A DNA stretch of 64,000 bases from an uncultured Muribaculaceae bacterium (GCA_934675575.1 CAKUQQ010000005.1:1-64000); one strand, 5' to 3'. Positions 9,077-18,677 are shown, numbered from the stretch's first letter. Numbers and translations are program-made. The notes: generated by a model from the letters alone, not told the origin.

Positions 9077-10045
9077 ATGAAATTTGATTTAGACACCCCA
9101 GTTTTTTTCACAAACGAAGACGTTTGCACATATCCAAGTGCCAATGGCACTGACGGAGAAGGCTCTAACGGCTCTTTCGCGTTGGGGACATCTGCAGATT
9201 TAATTAACTCCATAGCAACCCATGTTGCAGAAGCAGAATCTAAGAGCCAAACACTGACAGAGACCACATTCAACAAAGTGCTTAACAGCATTGCTGAATC
9301 ACGCTCGATAACAACAAAAGACAACCTAGCTTTTTTGAATTTTAATAAGGCTGGGGCGTTGGTGGCCACAATGGGCAAGTGCCGTGTGGTTCAATTTAGA
9401 CCAAACGCCGAAGACATGATTTATGATTCGGCAAACCAGATAGTGGATATATATAGCTCCAAAGCGGCGGTTGAGTTGCAGACCGACGTTATGGGCGGTG
9501 ATATTTTCTTGTTGTGCTCAAACGCCAAGTTTGATTGCCACGAATTGACGAAAAGCATACTGGAGGACAACTCGCTGAAAGCATTGTCTTCTTGTATTGA
9601 CGCAATGGAACATAAAACAAGCGTAGCTGTGGTGAAAGTGGAGAAAGTGACAGGGCAAGCAATGAAAATCAAGGATATGACGGCATTGTGGTATGCTCTG
9701 TTTGCCCTGCTTGGCATAGGCATTGTGGTGCTGGCATTGTCAACATTTATAACCAACAAGTCTGGTAATGCCACGGCGGTGTCAATGCCAGAAGAAGTTG
9801 CAACTGACAGCGACACGACGATAGAGCCAGCGGTTCAGGTTGCACCAGAGCCAAAAGAATTTGTCGATACGGTAAAACTTGGTGGCGACTCTGCTAGACA
9901 CGAGTTCCATAAAGCTAAGAATAGGCACGAAGAAGAAATCGAAATTGACAATGAAAAAGAAGAAAACACGAATGTAGTAACGCAACCTGCAGAAGAGCCG
10001 ACTTCCGCACCGGCCACAGAACCAATTGGCGACCCAGAGCCATAA
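9077..10045 (+). CDS. Membrane-anchored PP2C-like pseudophosphatase
   Basis: The first 200 residues of this 322-aa protein follow the outline of a PP2C-type protein phosphatase: ALVATMGKCRVVQF matches the family strand normally reading VGDSR, and GGDIFLLCSN matches GDxFLLCSDG. The metal-binding aspartates are missing at each site: D is K in the first, SDG is SNA in the second, and the C-terminal DN(I/L)T is absent. A transmembrane helix follows at about residues 207-230 (WYALFALLGIGIVVLALS), then an acidic, Pro/Thr/Glu-rich tail. The inferred topology is a cytoplasmic fold domain with an exported tail. I infer a binding or regulatory role, not phosphatase activity. The family match is by eye and remote. 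Confidence 0.5.
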   Translation: MKFDLDTPVFFTNEDVCTYPSANGTDGEGSNGSFALGTSADLINSIATHVAEAESKSQTLTETTFNKVLNSIAESRSITTKDNLAFLNFNKAGALVATMGKCRVVQFRPNAEDMIYDSANQIVDIYSSKAAVELQTDVMGGDIFLLCSNAKFDCHELTKSILEDNSLKALSSCIDAMEHKTSVAVVKVEKVTGQAMKIKDMTALWYALFALLGIGIVVLALSTFITNKSGNATAVSMPEEVATDSDTTIEPAVQVAPEPKEFVDTVKLGGDSARHEFHKAKNRHEEEIEIDNEKEENTNVVTQPAEEPTSAPATEPIGDPEP

Positions 10046-10070
10046 GGTGTTACAAATCTAGGCAAATAAA

Positions 10071-10105
10071 AAACTTCCGGCTTCAATTAGCCGGAAGTTT
10101 TTTTA
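10071..10105. terminator. Bidirectional terminator
   Basis: AAACTTCCGGC (10071-10081) pairs with GCCGGAAGTTT (10090-10100), an 11-bp stem with an 8-base loop and a T-run on the plus strand. It separates the PP2C-like gene from the convergent pfp. Confidence 0.88.
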
Positions 10106-10137
10106 TTTGGTCAGCAATCCGCTGCTGGTGTCGTTAC

Positions 10138-11790
10138 TTATTTGTCACGTTGCTCATAGTGAAGAGTGAGAGATGTTTGGTCGCAAACTTCTTCTGGACC
10201 AAAATACTGGATAGGGCCTGGATATGTGTAGCAGGTTTCTTTTGCCCACTTAGCTCGGTGCTGGGCAAACACTTGGAATGGCTTGCCTTTCAAATCAACT
10301 AGGGCTTTCTTGATTACAGGTTTGTTTTTGCCATTGCGGTGCTCCATGTTCATCATCATGGTGATAGGAATACCGCCAGCAACCCATTGAACTGAAGGAC
10401 GAGCCAAATTGCGGATTGATGACAGATAGCCAGTTGCGCCGCAATTAATCAGTTGGGCTGCATTATAGCCAAGGGCGTAGCAATAGTCGGCATCGAAGTT
10501 TGATGGGTCAGCGCAACGACCTTCATAACCAAAGAAGTGGTGTTGGGTCTTGAACGAGCCATTGTAGTTACCTTCACTTCTCATCACCTCAAGGCGTTGT
10601 GCCACCATATCGCTCAGCAATTTCTCAGTTTCAATAAGAGAAACTTGCACGTTTCCATGAGGGTCGCGGTCATTAGCCAACTGGCGTGCCACAGTTTCAG
10701 GAAGCGACTTATAAGTTTCAGCATTCTCGGCAGAAAGGTGAGTCAAGATAAATTCGTTTTGCTTGGCCTCATCAAGGTTTGCCACTTCTGGGCGCTCTGC
10801 AAGCATGTCGTTGAGTTGGGCAATAAGTGTTTTCATTGCAGGAATGAACTCAATGAGTCCTTCTGGAATAAGTACAGTGCCAAAGTTGTTTCCGTCGGCA
10901 GCACGCATGGCCACCACATTGGCTATGTCGTCAACGATGTCGTTGAGAGTTTCGTTGTTAGCTTCCACTTCCTCGCTGATAACGCAGTAGTTAGGCTGCG
11001 TTTTCAGTGCGCACTCAAGTGCTATGTGCGAAGCAGAGCGGCCCATCAGTTTGATGAAGTGCCAATATTTCTTTGCGGAGTTGCAATCGCGCTCTATGTT
11101 GCCAATAACCTCTGAATAAACCTTAGTTGCGGTGTCGAAACCAAACGAAGTTTCAATAACCTCGTTCTTCAAGTCACCATCAATGGTCTTGGGGCAACCA
11201 ATTACTTGCACAGGAACATTCTTGGCTTTGTAGTATTCGGCAAGAACGGCAGCATTGGTGTTGGAGTCGTCACCGCCAATGATTACCACGGCCTTAATGC
11301 CAAGCTCTTTTATGATTTCAAGACCTTTTTCAAATTGCTCTGTTGTTTCGAGTTTCGTTCTGCCAGAACCAATTATGTCGAAACCGCCCGTGTTGCGATA
11401 ATCATCAATTATAGAAGCAGTCAACTCTATATATTTGTGGTCAACCAATCCGCTGGGACCCATTAAAAAGCCATAGAGTTTGTTCTTCTTGTTAATGTTC
11501 TTGATGCCGTCAAACAGACCGCTAATCACATTGTGTCCGCCTGGAGCTTGTCCGCCAGAAAGAATTACACCGACATTGAATGGCTCATTGATTGACTTTT
11601 TGGCATTTGAATCCTTTTCAAAAGTCAAAATGGGCAAGCCATAAGTGTTAGGGAATAATTTTTTGATTTCCTCCTGGTCTCCAACCGAGGTGGTTGGTTC
11701 ACCAGCAACAACCTTTATAGCACCCCAAAGTGCGGTAGGAAGTTTTGGTTGATAGTCAGCTCTTTTTTGCTGAAGTACGCTCTTCTTCAT
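10138..11790 (-). CDS. pfp: Pyrophosphate--fructose 6-phosphate 1-phosphotransferase
   Basis: This enzyme phosphorylates fructose 6-phosphate with pyrophosphate in a reversible glycolytic step. The 550-aa product belongs to the long PPi-dependent class. GGDDSN near residue 173 carries the second aspartate that blocks ATP and marks PPi use; PKTIDGDL contains the catalytic aspartate; MGRSASH binds the sugar phosphate. The ATG at 11790 fits the family. It may be the last gene of the MFS-kdsB-M16 transcript, 67 bases downstream, or have its own promoter that I cannot see clearly. Confidence 0.94.
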   Translation of the reverse strand: MKKSVLQQKRADYQPKLPTALWGAIKVVAGEPTTSVGDQEEIKKLFPNTYGLPILTFEKDSNAKKSINEPFNVGVILSGGQAPGGHNVISGLFDGIKNINKKNKLYGFLMGPSGLVDHKYIELTASIIDDYRNTGGFDIIGSGRTKLETTEQFEKGLEIIKELGIKAVVIIGGDDSNTNAAVLAEYYKAKNVPVQVIGCPKTIDGDLKNEVIETSFGFDTATKVYSEVIGNIERDCNSAKKYWHFIKLMGRSASHIALECALKTQPNYCVISEEVEANNETLNDIVDDIANVVAMRAADGNNFGTVLIPEGLIEFIPAMKTLIAQLNDMLAERPEVANLDEAKQNEFILTHLSAENAETYKSLPETVARQLANDRDPHGNVQVSLIETEKLLSDMVAQRLEVMRSEGNYNGSFKTQHHFFGYEGRCADPSNFDADYCYALGYNAAQLINCGATGYLSSIRNLARPSVQWVAGGIPITMMMNMEHRNGKNKPVIKKALVDLKGKPFQVFAQHRAKWAKETCYTYPGPIQYFGPEEVCDQTSLTLHYEQRDK

Positions 11791-11857
11791 TATATATTGA
11801 AATTTTAAAATGTAAATGCAATTATTTTCTACAAAGTTCGAAAAAAACGCTGTTTAA

Positions 11858-13171
11858 TCAAAATGAAAAACCATGATTTTTGGTTTTGAGTTTCGCTTTG
11901 TCGCAAGCAACCACTATTCTCAGTTTATTTAAATCCAAACATCTGTTTGCCACGCGCTGTAGCTCTTTGGCGCTGATGCTCGCAATGGCGTCGGATAACG
12001 AATTGTAGTGTTCGGAAGCGATGTTGCCTACAATCGTTTTGCCTATGTAGTTGGCCAGTTTGAAAGGAGAGTCAAGCATCATGATTTGACGGCTTAACAC
12101 ATATTGGCGCACGCTATGCAATTCTTCATCAGAAATAGGGCTTTCTTTCAGCTTGACGATTTCTGTTTTTATAGCTTCGATTACTTGAAACGTGTAAGCC
12201 ACATCGCAATCAGTGGAGATTTCTATGTGAGAATCACCATGACCACCAATCAATGCGGCTCCAACGCCATAGGTCAGGCCGCTATCTTCTCGTATTGCCA
12301 TGTTAAGGCGGCTGCCAAAATAACCTCCGAGCACAGTTACCAGAATGCGCAGCGCATAATAGTCGCAATCCCTGTTATCGATGGTGTATAGCCTGATTCT
12401 TATTGACGATTGTACAGCACCTTTGCAGTTGACGACGGAGAACATCTTTGGCGATGGGCGGCAAGGCATTGGTTCTGACAGCGTTTGTGAGGTCTGTCGG
12501 GGCAAAGATCCGAATGTGCGTAACACGCAATCCGTGATTTTATCGTCAACATTGCCCGACAGCACAAGTTTTGCTCCGTTTGACCTATAATAAAGGTCGT
12601 GGAAATTGGTCAAATCGGCTCGTGTGACACTGCGTATATTGGTAATGTTGACAGGTCTCCCAAGAGGGAGCTGCATGCCGTAGCACAACTTGCGCATTTC
12701 CCTGGCAGCCAAATACGACGTGTTTTGAACCGACACCTTGAAGCTCTCCACAAGACGAGTCTTAAGGCTCGTCAACTCTGCTTGCGGAAACGTAGGCTCG
12801 CTAAGGCAATCAACGAAAAGCGAGGCTATTTCATTGAAGTTTTTGTTAAGACAACTGAATGAATTCTCTGTGTAACAATTATATGTGTTGGAGGAATGAA
12901 AAGTTCCACAGAAATCAAACGCTTCGGATATGTCGAAAGAATTTTTGACACGGTTGCCTTTATATATCATCAATGTAGATAGGATTGCCACAAGCGGTTT
13001 CGGTTCTTGAAGCTCGCCACCCGCATTGAAAAAAGATATGCGGCACAAATCGTCTTTGCCACCCGAAATGGTCCATAGCTCAATGCCATTGCTCAAAACT
13101 GTTGGTTGTGGTATGACCAACCGTCTGCAATGTATTGGGCTGATTTTTGGGGCAGTTGTTCTGTTTAGCAT
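11858..13171 (-). CDS. M16-family peptidase homologue lacking the zinc site
   Basis: The 437-aa protein follows the two-domain M16 (pitrilysin/processing-peptidase) layout. The N-terminal domain has SNGIELW and then VAILSTLMIYKGN (about 61-73), where active members have HxxEH before a kGt-like end; both histidines and the glutamate are missing. The C-terminal domain keeps the R/Y substrate motif RLNMAIREDSGLTYGVGA. This combination is that of the non-catalytic partner in M16 heterodimers. There is no signal peptide. The active HxxEH partner is not in this window. The start overlaps the kdsB stop by 7 bases, so the two are coupled. Confidence 0.75.
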   Translation of the reverse strand: MLNRTTAPKISPIHCRRLVIPQPTVLSNGIELWTISGGKDDLCRISFFNAGGELQEPKPLVAILSTLMIYKGNRVKNSFDISEAFDFCGTFHSSNTYNCYTENSFSCLNKNFNEIASLFVDCLSEPTFPQAELTSLKTRLVESFKVSVQNTSYLAAREMRKLCYGMQLPLGRPVNITNIRSVTRADLTNFHDLYYRSNGAKLVLSGNVDDKITDCVLRTFGSLPRQTSQTLSEPMPCRPSPKMFSVVNCKGAVQSSIRIRLYTIDNRDCDYYALRILVTVLGGYFGSRLNMAIREDSGLTYGVGAALIGGHGDSHIEISTDCDVAYTFQVIEAIKTEIVKLKESPISDEELHSVRQYVLSRQIMMLDSPFKLANYIGKTIVGNIASEHYNSLSDAIASISAKELQRVANRCLDLNKLRIVVACDKAKLKTKNHGFSF

Positions 13172-13935
13172 TTGCTGTTTGCTGAATTCAAAAACGATTG
13201 TGCTTTTTCTAAGTCTTCAGGCGTGTCAATGCCGATGCTCTGAAACTCACTAATGCCAACAGCAATTTTGTAGCCATTTTCAAGCCATCTTAGCTGTTCG
13301 AGCGACTCAGCTTTTTCTAAGTCGGACATGGGCAGGCGTGTGATTTCGGCCAAAGTTTGCCGAGTGTAGGCATACATGCCAAGGTGTGTGTAGTATTGGT
13401 GCAACGATGGCCATTGTGCTTTGTCGATGCCACGCAAATAAGGAATCACTTGACGTGAAAAATACTTAGCATGTCGGTTCTTGTCAATGACCACTTTGGG
13501 TGAGTTGGGATTTTCAAGCTCTACAAAAGACCGTGTCTTGTCAAAAGGCTTCACAAGAGTGGCAATTTGAGTGGCAGGGTTGTCAAAACACGACATGATT
13601 TCTTGAATTTGCTCATGGCGTATGAATGGCTCGTCGCCTTGCACATTGATAATCACTTGCTCATTTCCGCCATTGTTGACATAGGCTTCATAACAGCGGT
13701 CGGTGCCGCTCTTGTGGTTTGGACTTGTCATCACGCTTTTGCCTCCAAATGATGCTACGGCATTGGCTATGCGCTCGTCGTCGGTGGCAACAATGGCGTT
13801 GTCAACTGTCAAACTCACTTGCTCATATACCCACTCAATAATGAATTTTCCACCAAGCTTGGCAAGTGGTTTGCCAGGAAATCGGGTAGAGGCATACCTT
13901 GCTGGAATTATTGCGATAAAATCTGATTTTTTCAT
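13165..13935 (-). CDS. kdsB: 3-deoxy-manno-octulosonate cytidylyltransferase
   Basis: KdsB makes CMP-Kdo, the activated sugar for lipid A-core synthesis in the cytoplasm. The 256-aa product has the nucleotide-binding start IPARYASTRFPGKPL, the NVQGDEP motif near residue 100, and the C-terminal GIDTPEDL signature. It starts 8 bases after the MFS stop and overlaps the M16-like gene, so three genes appear to form one operon. The link of an LPS enzyme with a transporter and an M16 homologue is not obvious functionally. Confidence 0.95.
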   Translation of the reverse strand: MKKSDFIAIIPARYASTRFPGKPLAKLGGKFIIEWVYEQVSLTVDNAIVATDDERIANAVASFGGKSVMTSPNHKSGTDRCYEAYVNNGGNEQVIINVQGDEPFIRHEQIQEIMSCFDNPATQIATLVKPFDKTRSFVELENPNSPKVVIDKNRHAKYFSRQVIPYLRGIDKAQWPSLHQYYTHLGMYAYTRQTLAEITRLPMSDLEKAESLEQLRWLENGYKIAVGISEFQSIGIDTPEDLEKAQSFLNSANSKC

Positions 13936-13943
13936 ATTGCTAT

Positions 13944-15353
13944 TTATTTTTTAGATGTCAAATTGGCTTTTTCGAGTCCATAGTCGGCTTTTTTATCTTT
14001 AAAGAACAAAAACACAGAGACAATCACTGCAGCGCAGCCAATGAAAGCAAAACACCACATGGCACCAGTGAAGTCGGTGGTAGAGCCAATTGTGTCGCGC
14101 TGCAAGATGTTTCCAATAACTACAGGAACCACCATAAGGCCAATGTTCTGAATATAATAGATAATTGAATATGCAGTGCCAAGTTGCTTCAATGGCACGA
14201 TTTTAGGAACGGCAGGCCACAGCACACTTGGTAGTAGTGAGAATGCGATGCCTAAAATGAGCATAAGCACGATTGCCACAAATTTGGAGTCGCAAGGCAG
14301 AGCAAAAACCACAAGAACTATCGTAAGCAATGCAGTTCCTAATATCATGATTGTGGCTCCGCGGCCTATATGGTCGTAGATTGTGCCGAATAGGGGAGTC
14401 AACACAATTGATGTGAATGGTAATATTGCTGGAATCAAGCCAGCCAAATGCGCGTCAAATCCATATTTTGTAATCATAAGGTTTGTGGCGAAATCAAGAA
14501 ATGGATATAAGGCAGAGTAGTAGAGCAAGCACAGCACTGTAATCAGCCAGAAACCGCCACTTTTTAATGTGGAGCGAAGGTCAGAAAAATGGAAGCCATC
14601 GTCATTGGTGTTATTGTTTGTGCTTGTCTCTTGCGTTGCATCGAATGCTTTGTCCATGTTGCAATACAGGAAATAGCACAATGTGCCAATAACCACAGAT
14701 GCAAGGCCTACAAGAATAGGTGTTGACAGGGAGAACTCTGTGGCAAGGATTGGACCGCAGCCAAGGGCAAGAGCCGTGCCCAAACGTGCGAGTGCCACTT
14801 GAATACCCATGGCCAATGCCATTTCTTTTCCAGAGAACCATTTCACGATGATTTTGGAAACCACTATTCCGCAAAGTTCATAGCCTATGCCAAATATTGC
14901 AAAACCAGTAGATGCCAGCAATACTTGCACTTTGACATTTTCGTAGCTGATGCCAAACATGGGCACGGATATTGAAATCGTAGGTGCTGGCGAGAAACTT
15001 GTTATTGCTGCATAGTCAACGAGCGTGCCTATAAGCATCAAGATACATGACAATATGCCGGAAAATCGCACTCCAGTTTTGTCGAGCACAATTCCACTGA
15101 CAAACAGCATCAAGAAAAACACATTGAAAAAGCCCCTTGAACCGGCAAACAAGCCAAATTCGGAGCCAGTCCACCCAAGTCCACCATGACTCAAAGGGAG
15201 TTGTAGAAAATATTGCAGTGGCGACATCTCCTTTGCAACAACATATCCTGTCATCATGACAAATGACACTATGCCTAAAACAACCCATCTGGCGGCTGGG
15301 CTGTTGATTTTACCAAAGCTCTGCAAATGGTTGTTAGATAAACCAGAACTCAT
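13944..15353 (-). CDS. MFS transporter (first paralogue)
   Basis: A 469-aa inner-membrane protein with about 12 hydrophobic segments. The loop GIVLDKTGVRF between helices 2 and 3 matches the MFS signature region (D-K-x-G-x-R), and DHIGRGA in the second half is its repeat. It resembles the next transporter upstream throughout, so the two are tandem paralogues. Substrate cannot be read from sequence; the type resembles organic-anion or nitrate/oxalate-like MFS carriers. It is followed after 8 bases by kdsB. Confidence 0.8.
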   Translation of the reverse strand: MSSGLSNNHLQSFGKINSPAARWVVLGIVSFVMMTGYVVAKEMSPLQYFLQLPLSHGGLGWTGSEFGLFAGSRGFFNVFFLMLFVSGIVLDKTGVRFSGILSCILMLIGTLVDYAAITSFSPAPTISISVPMFGISYENVKVQVLLASTGFAIFGIGYELCGIVVSKIIVKWFSGKEMALAMGIQVALARLGTALALGCGPILATEFSLSTPILVGLASVVIGTLCYFLYCNMDKAFDATQETSTNNNTNDDGFHFSDLRSTLKSGGFWLITVLCLLYYSALYPFLDFATNLMITKYGFDAHLAGLIPAILPFTSIVLTPLFGTIYDHIGRGATIMILGTALLTIVLVVFALPCDSKFVAIVLMLILGIAFSLLPSVLWPAVPKIVPLKQLGTAYSIIYYIQNIGLMVVPVVIGNILQRDTIGSTTDFTGAMWCFAFIGCAAVIVSVFLFFKDKKADYGLEKANLTSKK

Positions 15354-15384
15354 TATGACTAATAAAAAATTATGCTAAAAACAA

Positions 15385-15426
15385 GAGACACAATTTATGC
15401 TTGTGTAAAGAATAAATTTGTGTCTC
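15385..15426 (-). terminator. Terminator between the two MFS genes
   Basis: GAGACACAATTTAT (15385-15398) pairs, with a one-base bulge, with AATAAATTTGTGTCTC (15411-15426). On the minus strand the hairpin is followed by TTGTTTTTAG and further T-rich sequence. It ends the plsC-MFS transcript. Confidence 0.65.
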
Positions 15427-15461
15427 CAGAGTGTCTTTATACGTTACTAAAACTTAACGAA

Positions 15462-17114
15462 TTATTTGATGTTTGGTTCTTCCAGACCCAAGTGCTTCTT
15501 TTTATCGATAACTTTGAGCACAAAACCAATCAGCAATGCGGCCAAGCCCAAGCTGGCGAGCATTATGAGGGGCCAAGTGTAGTCGTAAGCCACAGAGGCT
15601 TGCTCTTGTGTCATGGCGCCATTTGCCAGGTTTTGGGCAATTTGTGGATTTGTTGCGTCAAGAACCTTGCCAATCAAAATGGGGAACAGCCACAGGCCAA
15701 TGTTTTGAATCCAGAAAATCAAAGAGTAGGCACTGCCTATGATTTTCTCAGGAACGAGCTTTGGTACACTGGGCCACAAAGCTGCCGGCACAAGCGAGAA
15801 ACTTGCTCCAAGAACCAAAATTGTGATATAGGCCACTATATAGCCACCCATGGTGTTGCCCTTGAACATTGGCAATATGAACGCAAATGTCAAGTGACAC
15901 ACAATCAGCAGGAGTGAGCCCAAAACAAGCATTGAGGCAGCCTTGCCCTTATGGTCAACGTAGTCGCCCAAGATGGGTGTGATGCCAACAGCCAGCAATG
16001 GGAACACGGCAAACACGGCTTCGGCACTTTGTCGCATGTAGCCCATGTAGCAATATGTAATCAGAGCCACAACCGACAATGCCATCAAGCTATATTTCTT
16101 GGTTTTTTCTTTCGAGAAGTTGCTGGCAAATGCAGAAGCGGCAATAACGAGCATAATTATATATTGAATGATGGTGACTGTGTTTGAGCCCCAAAACGAA
16201 TCCTCTGCAACTTCGGTAAAAGAAAGGTTGCATTGGAGCATGTTGACAGCATATTTCTGGAATGGGAAGATTGCAGAGTAATAAAGCACACACAGCAGTG
16301 AAACTACCCAGAAACCACTGTTGGTTAGTATTTTACCAAGGTCACTGATTTTGAATGGGTCGTCCTTTTCTTCGGCTTCACCTGTTTGTGCATCGAGCTT
16401 CTTGTCCATGAAGGCATACACTATGAAAGAAATGAGTGCTATCATTAGGAGCACCACGCCAAATGCCACAGAGCGAGATACATCGATGTCGCCGCCAAGC
16501 TTGGCAAACAACGGAGAGAATATCATACATGTAGCTACACCAAGACGAGCCAAAGCCATCTCAGAGCCCATTGCCAGTGCCATTTCGTGTCCCTTAAACC
16601 ACTTTACAATGCCACGTGACACAGTGATTCCAGCCATCTCCACACCGCAGCCAAAAATCATGAATCCCACGGCTGCGAATTTGGCAGACGCCGGCATTCC
16701 ATCGTAAAATGGAGAAACACCAAGCTCATCAAAAACAGGGATATAGTTAAGATGCTGTGTGAACCAAACCTCAAGCCCGCTGCCAGCAAACATAGATGTC
16801 AAAGCATACCAATTTATGGTGGCACCAACCAGCATAACGGCTCCAGACAAGATTGCTGTGAATCTCACGCCCATCTTGTCGAGAATGATTCCCGCAAAAA
16901 TCAAGAAGAAAATGAATACATTAAGAAATGTTTCAGAACCGGTCATAGTTCCGAAAGCGGTTGAGTCCCAGCCATGAGTTGACTGCAATAAGTTTTTCAG
17001 AGGCGAAAGTATGTCCATGAAAATGTATGAACAAAACATTGCCCCTGCTAAAAGAGACAATGCTAACCAGCGCATTCCGGCCGAGTCTCTGAGAGTCTTG
17101 TTTGTGAGTGTCAT
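15462..17114 (-). CDS. MFS transporter (second paralogue, long form)
   Basis: A 550-aa inner-membrane protein, about 80 residues longer than its neighbour, with around 12 membrane segments. GIILDKMGVRFTAILSG aligns directly with the matching loop of the first paralogue, and both share a KWFxGxEMALAMG-like motif (KWFKGHEMALAMG here) in the mid N-half. The extra length is in an extended loop near residues 110-135 and around the central loop. It starts 14 bases after plsC ends, so it is likely co-transcribed with plsC. Substrate unknown. Confidence 0.8.
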   Translation of the reverse strand: MTLTNKTLRDSAGMRWLALSLLAGAMFCSYIFMDILSPLKNLLQSTHGWDSTAFGTMTGSETFLNVFIFFLIFAGIILDKMGVRFTAILSGAVMLVGATINWYALTSMFAGSGLEVWFTQHLNYIPVFDELGVSPFYDGMPASAKFAAVGFMIFGCGVEMAGITVSRGIVKWFKGHEMALAMGSEMALARLGVATCMIFSPLFAKLGGDIDVSRSVAFGVVLLMIALISFIVYAFMDKKLDAQTGEAEEKDDPFKISDLGKILTNSGFWVVSLLCVLYYSAIFPFQKYAVNMLQCNLSFTEVAEDSFWGSNTVTIIQYIIMLVIAASAFASNFSKEKTKKYSLMALSVVALITYCYMGYMRQSAEAVFAVFPLLAVGITPILGDYVDHKGKAASMLVLGSLLLIVCHLTFAFILPMFKGNTMGGYIVAYITILVLGASFSLVPAALWPSVPKLVPEKIIGSAYSLIFWIQNIGLWLFPILIGKVLDATNPQIAQNLANGAMTQEQASVAYDYTWPLIMLASLGLAALLIGFVLKVIDKKKHLGLEEPNIK

Positions 17115-17128
17115 TTTAAAAATATAGT

Positions 17129-17869
17129 TTAATTTTGTTTGTCGGTGTTTTGCAGATTTTGTGGCAAATCACTTTGTATTATACTGTAACAGTCGCCAAT
17201 CACTTGTCCGAAATCATGTCCACATTCAGTGGGGTATATTGGCTCGTGAAGTGTTATTGTGATTTTGCCCGGCTTTATGTTGAATGTGGTGCGAGGCATA
17301 ACGTCGTAAGAACCACTTATGGTAATTGGAACTATTGGCAGATTGAAATCGAGTGCCAACTTGAAGGCTCCATGCTTAAAAGCCCCCATTTTTCCAGTGT
17401 AGGTGCGACGCCCTTCTGGGAATATGAATAAAGACATGCCATTGCTCAATTTTTTCTTTGCCACGCCCATGGTTTTCTTTATAGCCGTGGGTGTTGAATT
17501 GTCAACCATTATGTGTCCGGCGGCTTTGCAAGCTATACCGATTAAAGGAATGTTGTTCAGTCCTTTGCGCATCATCCATTTAAAGTTGTGCTTTAAGTAG
17601 CCATAAACAGAGAATATGTCGAAAACCCCTTGATGGTTAGCAATGAACACATAGGATTGTTTTTTGTCGATAAGTTCGCTATTGACAACTACTACTTTTA
17701 CGAAAAACAACCAGCACCAGCACCTTGCCCAAAATTTAGGAGGGTAAAATCCCCACCAATTACTATTCACAAAACTTCCCAAAATGGTCAGTAATGCTAT
17801 AACAATTGTCAGCACAAGTAAGATGGGTGCAGCAACAAGCCACTGATATACTCGAAATAGTATCTTCAT
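17129..17869 (-). CDS. plsC: 1-acyl-sn-glycerol-3-phosphate acyltransferase
   Basis: PlsC acylates lysophosphatidic acid to phosphatidic acid at the inner membrane, supplying the substrate of CdsA (encoded 30 kb away). The 246-aa product has an N-terminal membrane segment, the catalytic HX4D motif in NHQGVFD near residue 80, and the second motif FPEGRRT near residue 153. I chose the ATG at 17869; the longer reading would add 19 residues overlapping the promoter. It is first in a two-gene unit with the long MFS gene. Confidence 0.9.
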   Translation of the reverse strand: MKILFRVYQWLVAAPILLVLTIVIALLTILGSFVNSNWWGFYPPKFWARCWCWLFFVKVVVVNSELIDKKQSYVFIANHQGVFDIFSVYGYLKHNFKWMMRKGLNNIPLIGIACKAAGHIMVDNSTPTAIKKTMGVAKKKLSNGMSLFIFPEGRRTYTGKMGAFKHGAFKLALDFNLPIVPITISGSYDVMPRTTFNIKPGKITITLHEPIYPTECGHDFGQVIGDCYSIIQSDLPQNLQNTDKQN

Positions 17870-17887
17870 TAACAATTTATAAGAATA

Positions 17888-17933
17888 CAAAATTAAAAAT
17901 AAAAAATGCAATATCAAAATTGACATTGCATTT
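17888..17933 (-). promoter_or_regulatory. plsC promoter nested in the rprY terminator
   Basis: On the minus strand AAATGCAAT (17925-17933) and ATTGCATTT (17904-17912) form a hairpin followed by a T-rich tract, a terminator for rprY. A consensus promoter overlaps it: TTTG (17915-17918) lies in the hairpin loop and TAATTTTG (17888-17895) in the T-tract, 19 bases apart. Transcription of plsC would start near 17881. Confidence 0.6.
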
Positions 17934-17965
17934 CAATATTTTAATGTGGTTGTTGCCTCGACGGC

Positions 17966-18670
17966 TTATCCTTCTTCAGATGTGGGGGCTATAAGCTTGT
18001 AGCCTTTTCCGTGTATGTTGATAATCTCAATTCCTGGGTCGGCTTTCAACTTTTTGCGCAATTTAGTTATATACACGTCCATGCTTCGAGCATTGAAGTA
18101 GTTGTCGTCAATCCAAATTGTTTTCAATGCAAAGTTGCGTTCCAGAATTTCATTGACATGTGCGCAAAGCAAGCTGAGCAGCTCAGTTTCTTTTGTTGTG
18201 AGTTTTTCCGTCTCGTTTTCTGAAATCAAAACTTGCTTTTGAGTGTCAAAAGTGAATTTACCAATCTTATACATGGTGATTTCCTTGCCCTTTTTGCCCT
18301 TGACTCTTCTTATGATGGCTTCAATTCTCAGCACAAGCTCCTCCATGCTGTATGGTTTTGTTATATAGTCGTCGGCACCGAGCTTGAAACCTTCCAGAAT
18401 GTCTTCCTTCATTGTTTTGGCTGTAAGGAAAATGATAGGAACCTCGCCATTGACGGTTCTGATTTCTTGAGCCAACTGGAACCCGTCTTTTTTAGGCATC
18501 ATTATGTCGAGTAGGCAAATGTCATATTTGCCTTTCAAAAAGGCTTTGTAACCGCTTTCTCCATCGGTGAAGAGTTCTGCATCATATCCTTTGTCGATGA
18601 GATACTCTTTTGTTATCATACCAAGATTTTCATCATCTTCGCACAACAGAATTCTTAACTTTTCTTCCAT
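17966..18670 (-). CDS. rprY: Response regulator, OmpR family (RprY-like)
   Basis: A 234-aa two-component regulator. The receiver domain has the acidic pair D12/D13, phosphoacceptor D55 (LLDIMMP), the conserved T83-type residue in FLTAK, and K105-type lysine in TKPYS. The C-terminal half is a winged-helix DNA-binding domain. It follows the sensor kinase gene by 7 bases. The pair matches the RprX/RprY system of Bacteroides in order and type, where RprY has been linked to envelope and oxidative-stress genes. Symbol assigned by resemblance. Confidence 0.8.
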   Translation of the reverse strand: MEEKLRILLCEDDENLGMITKEYLIDKGYDAELFTDGESGYKAFLKGKYDICLLDIMMPKKDGFQLAQEIRTVNGEVPIIFLTAKTMKEDILEGFKLGADDYITKPYSMEELVLRIEAIIRRVKGKKGKEITMYKIGKFTFDTQKQVLISENETEKLTTKETELLSLLCAHVNEILERNFALKTIWIDDNYFNARSMDVYITKLRKKLKADPGIEIINIHGKGYKLIAPTSEEG

Positions 18671-18677
18671 AACTTAA

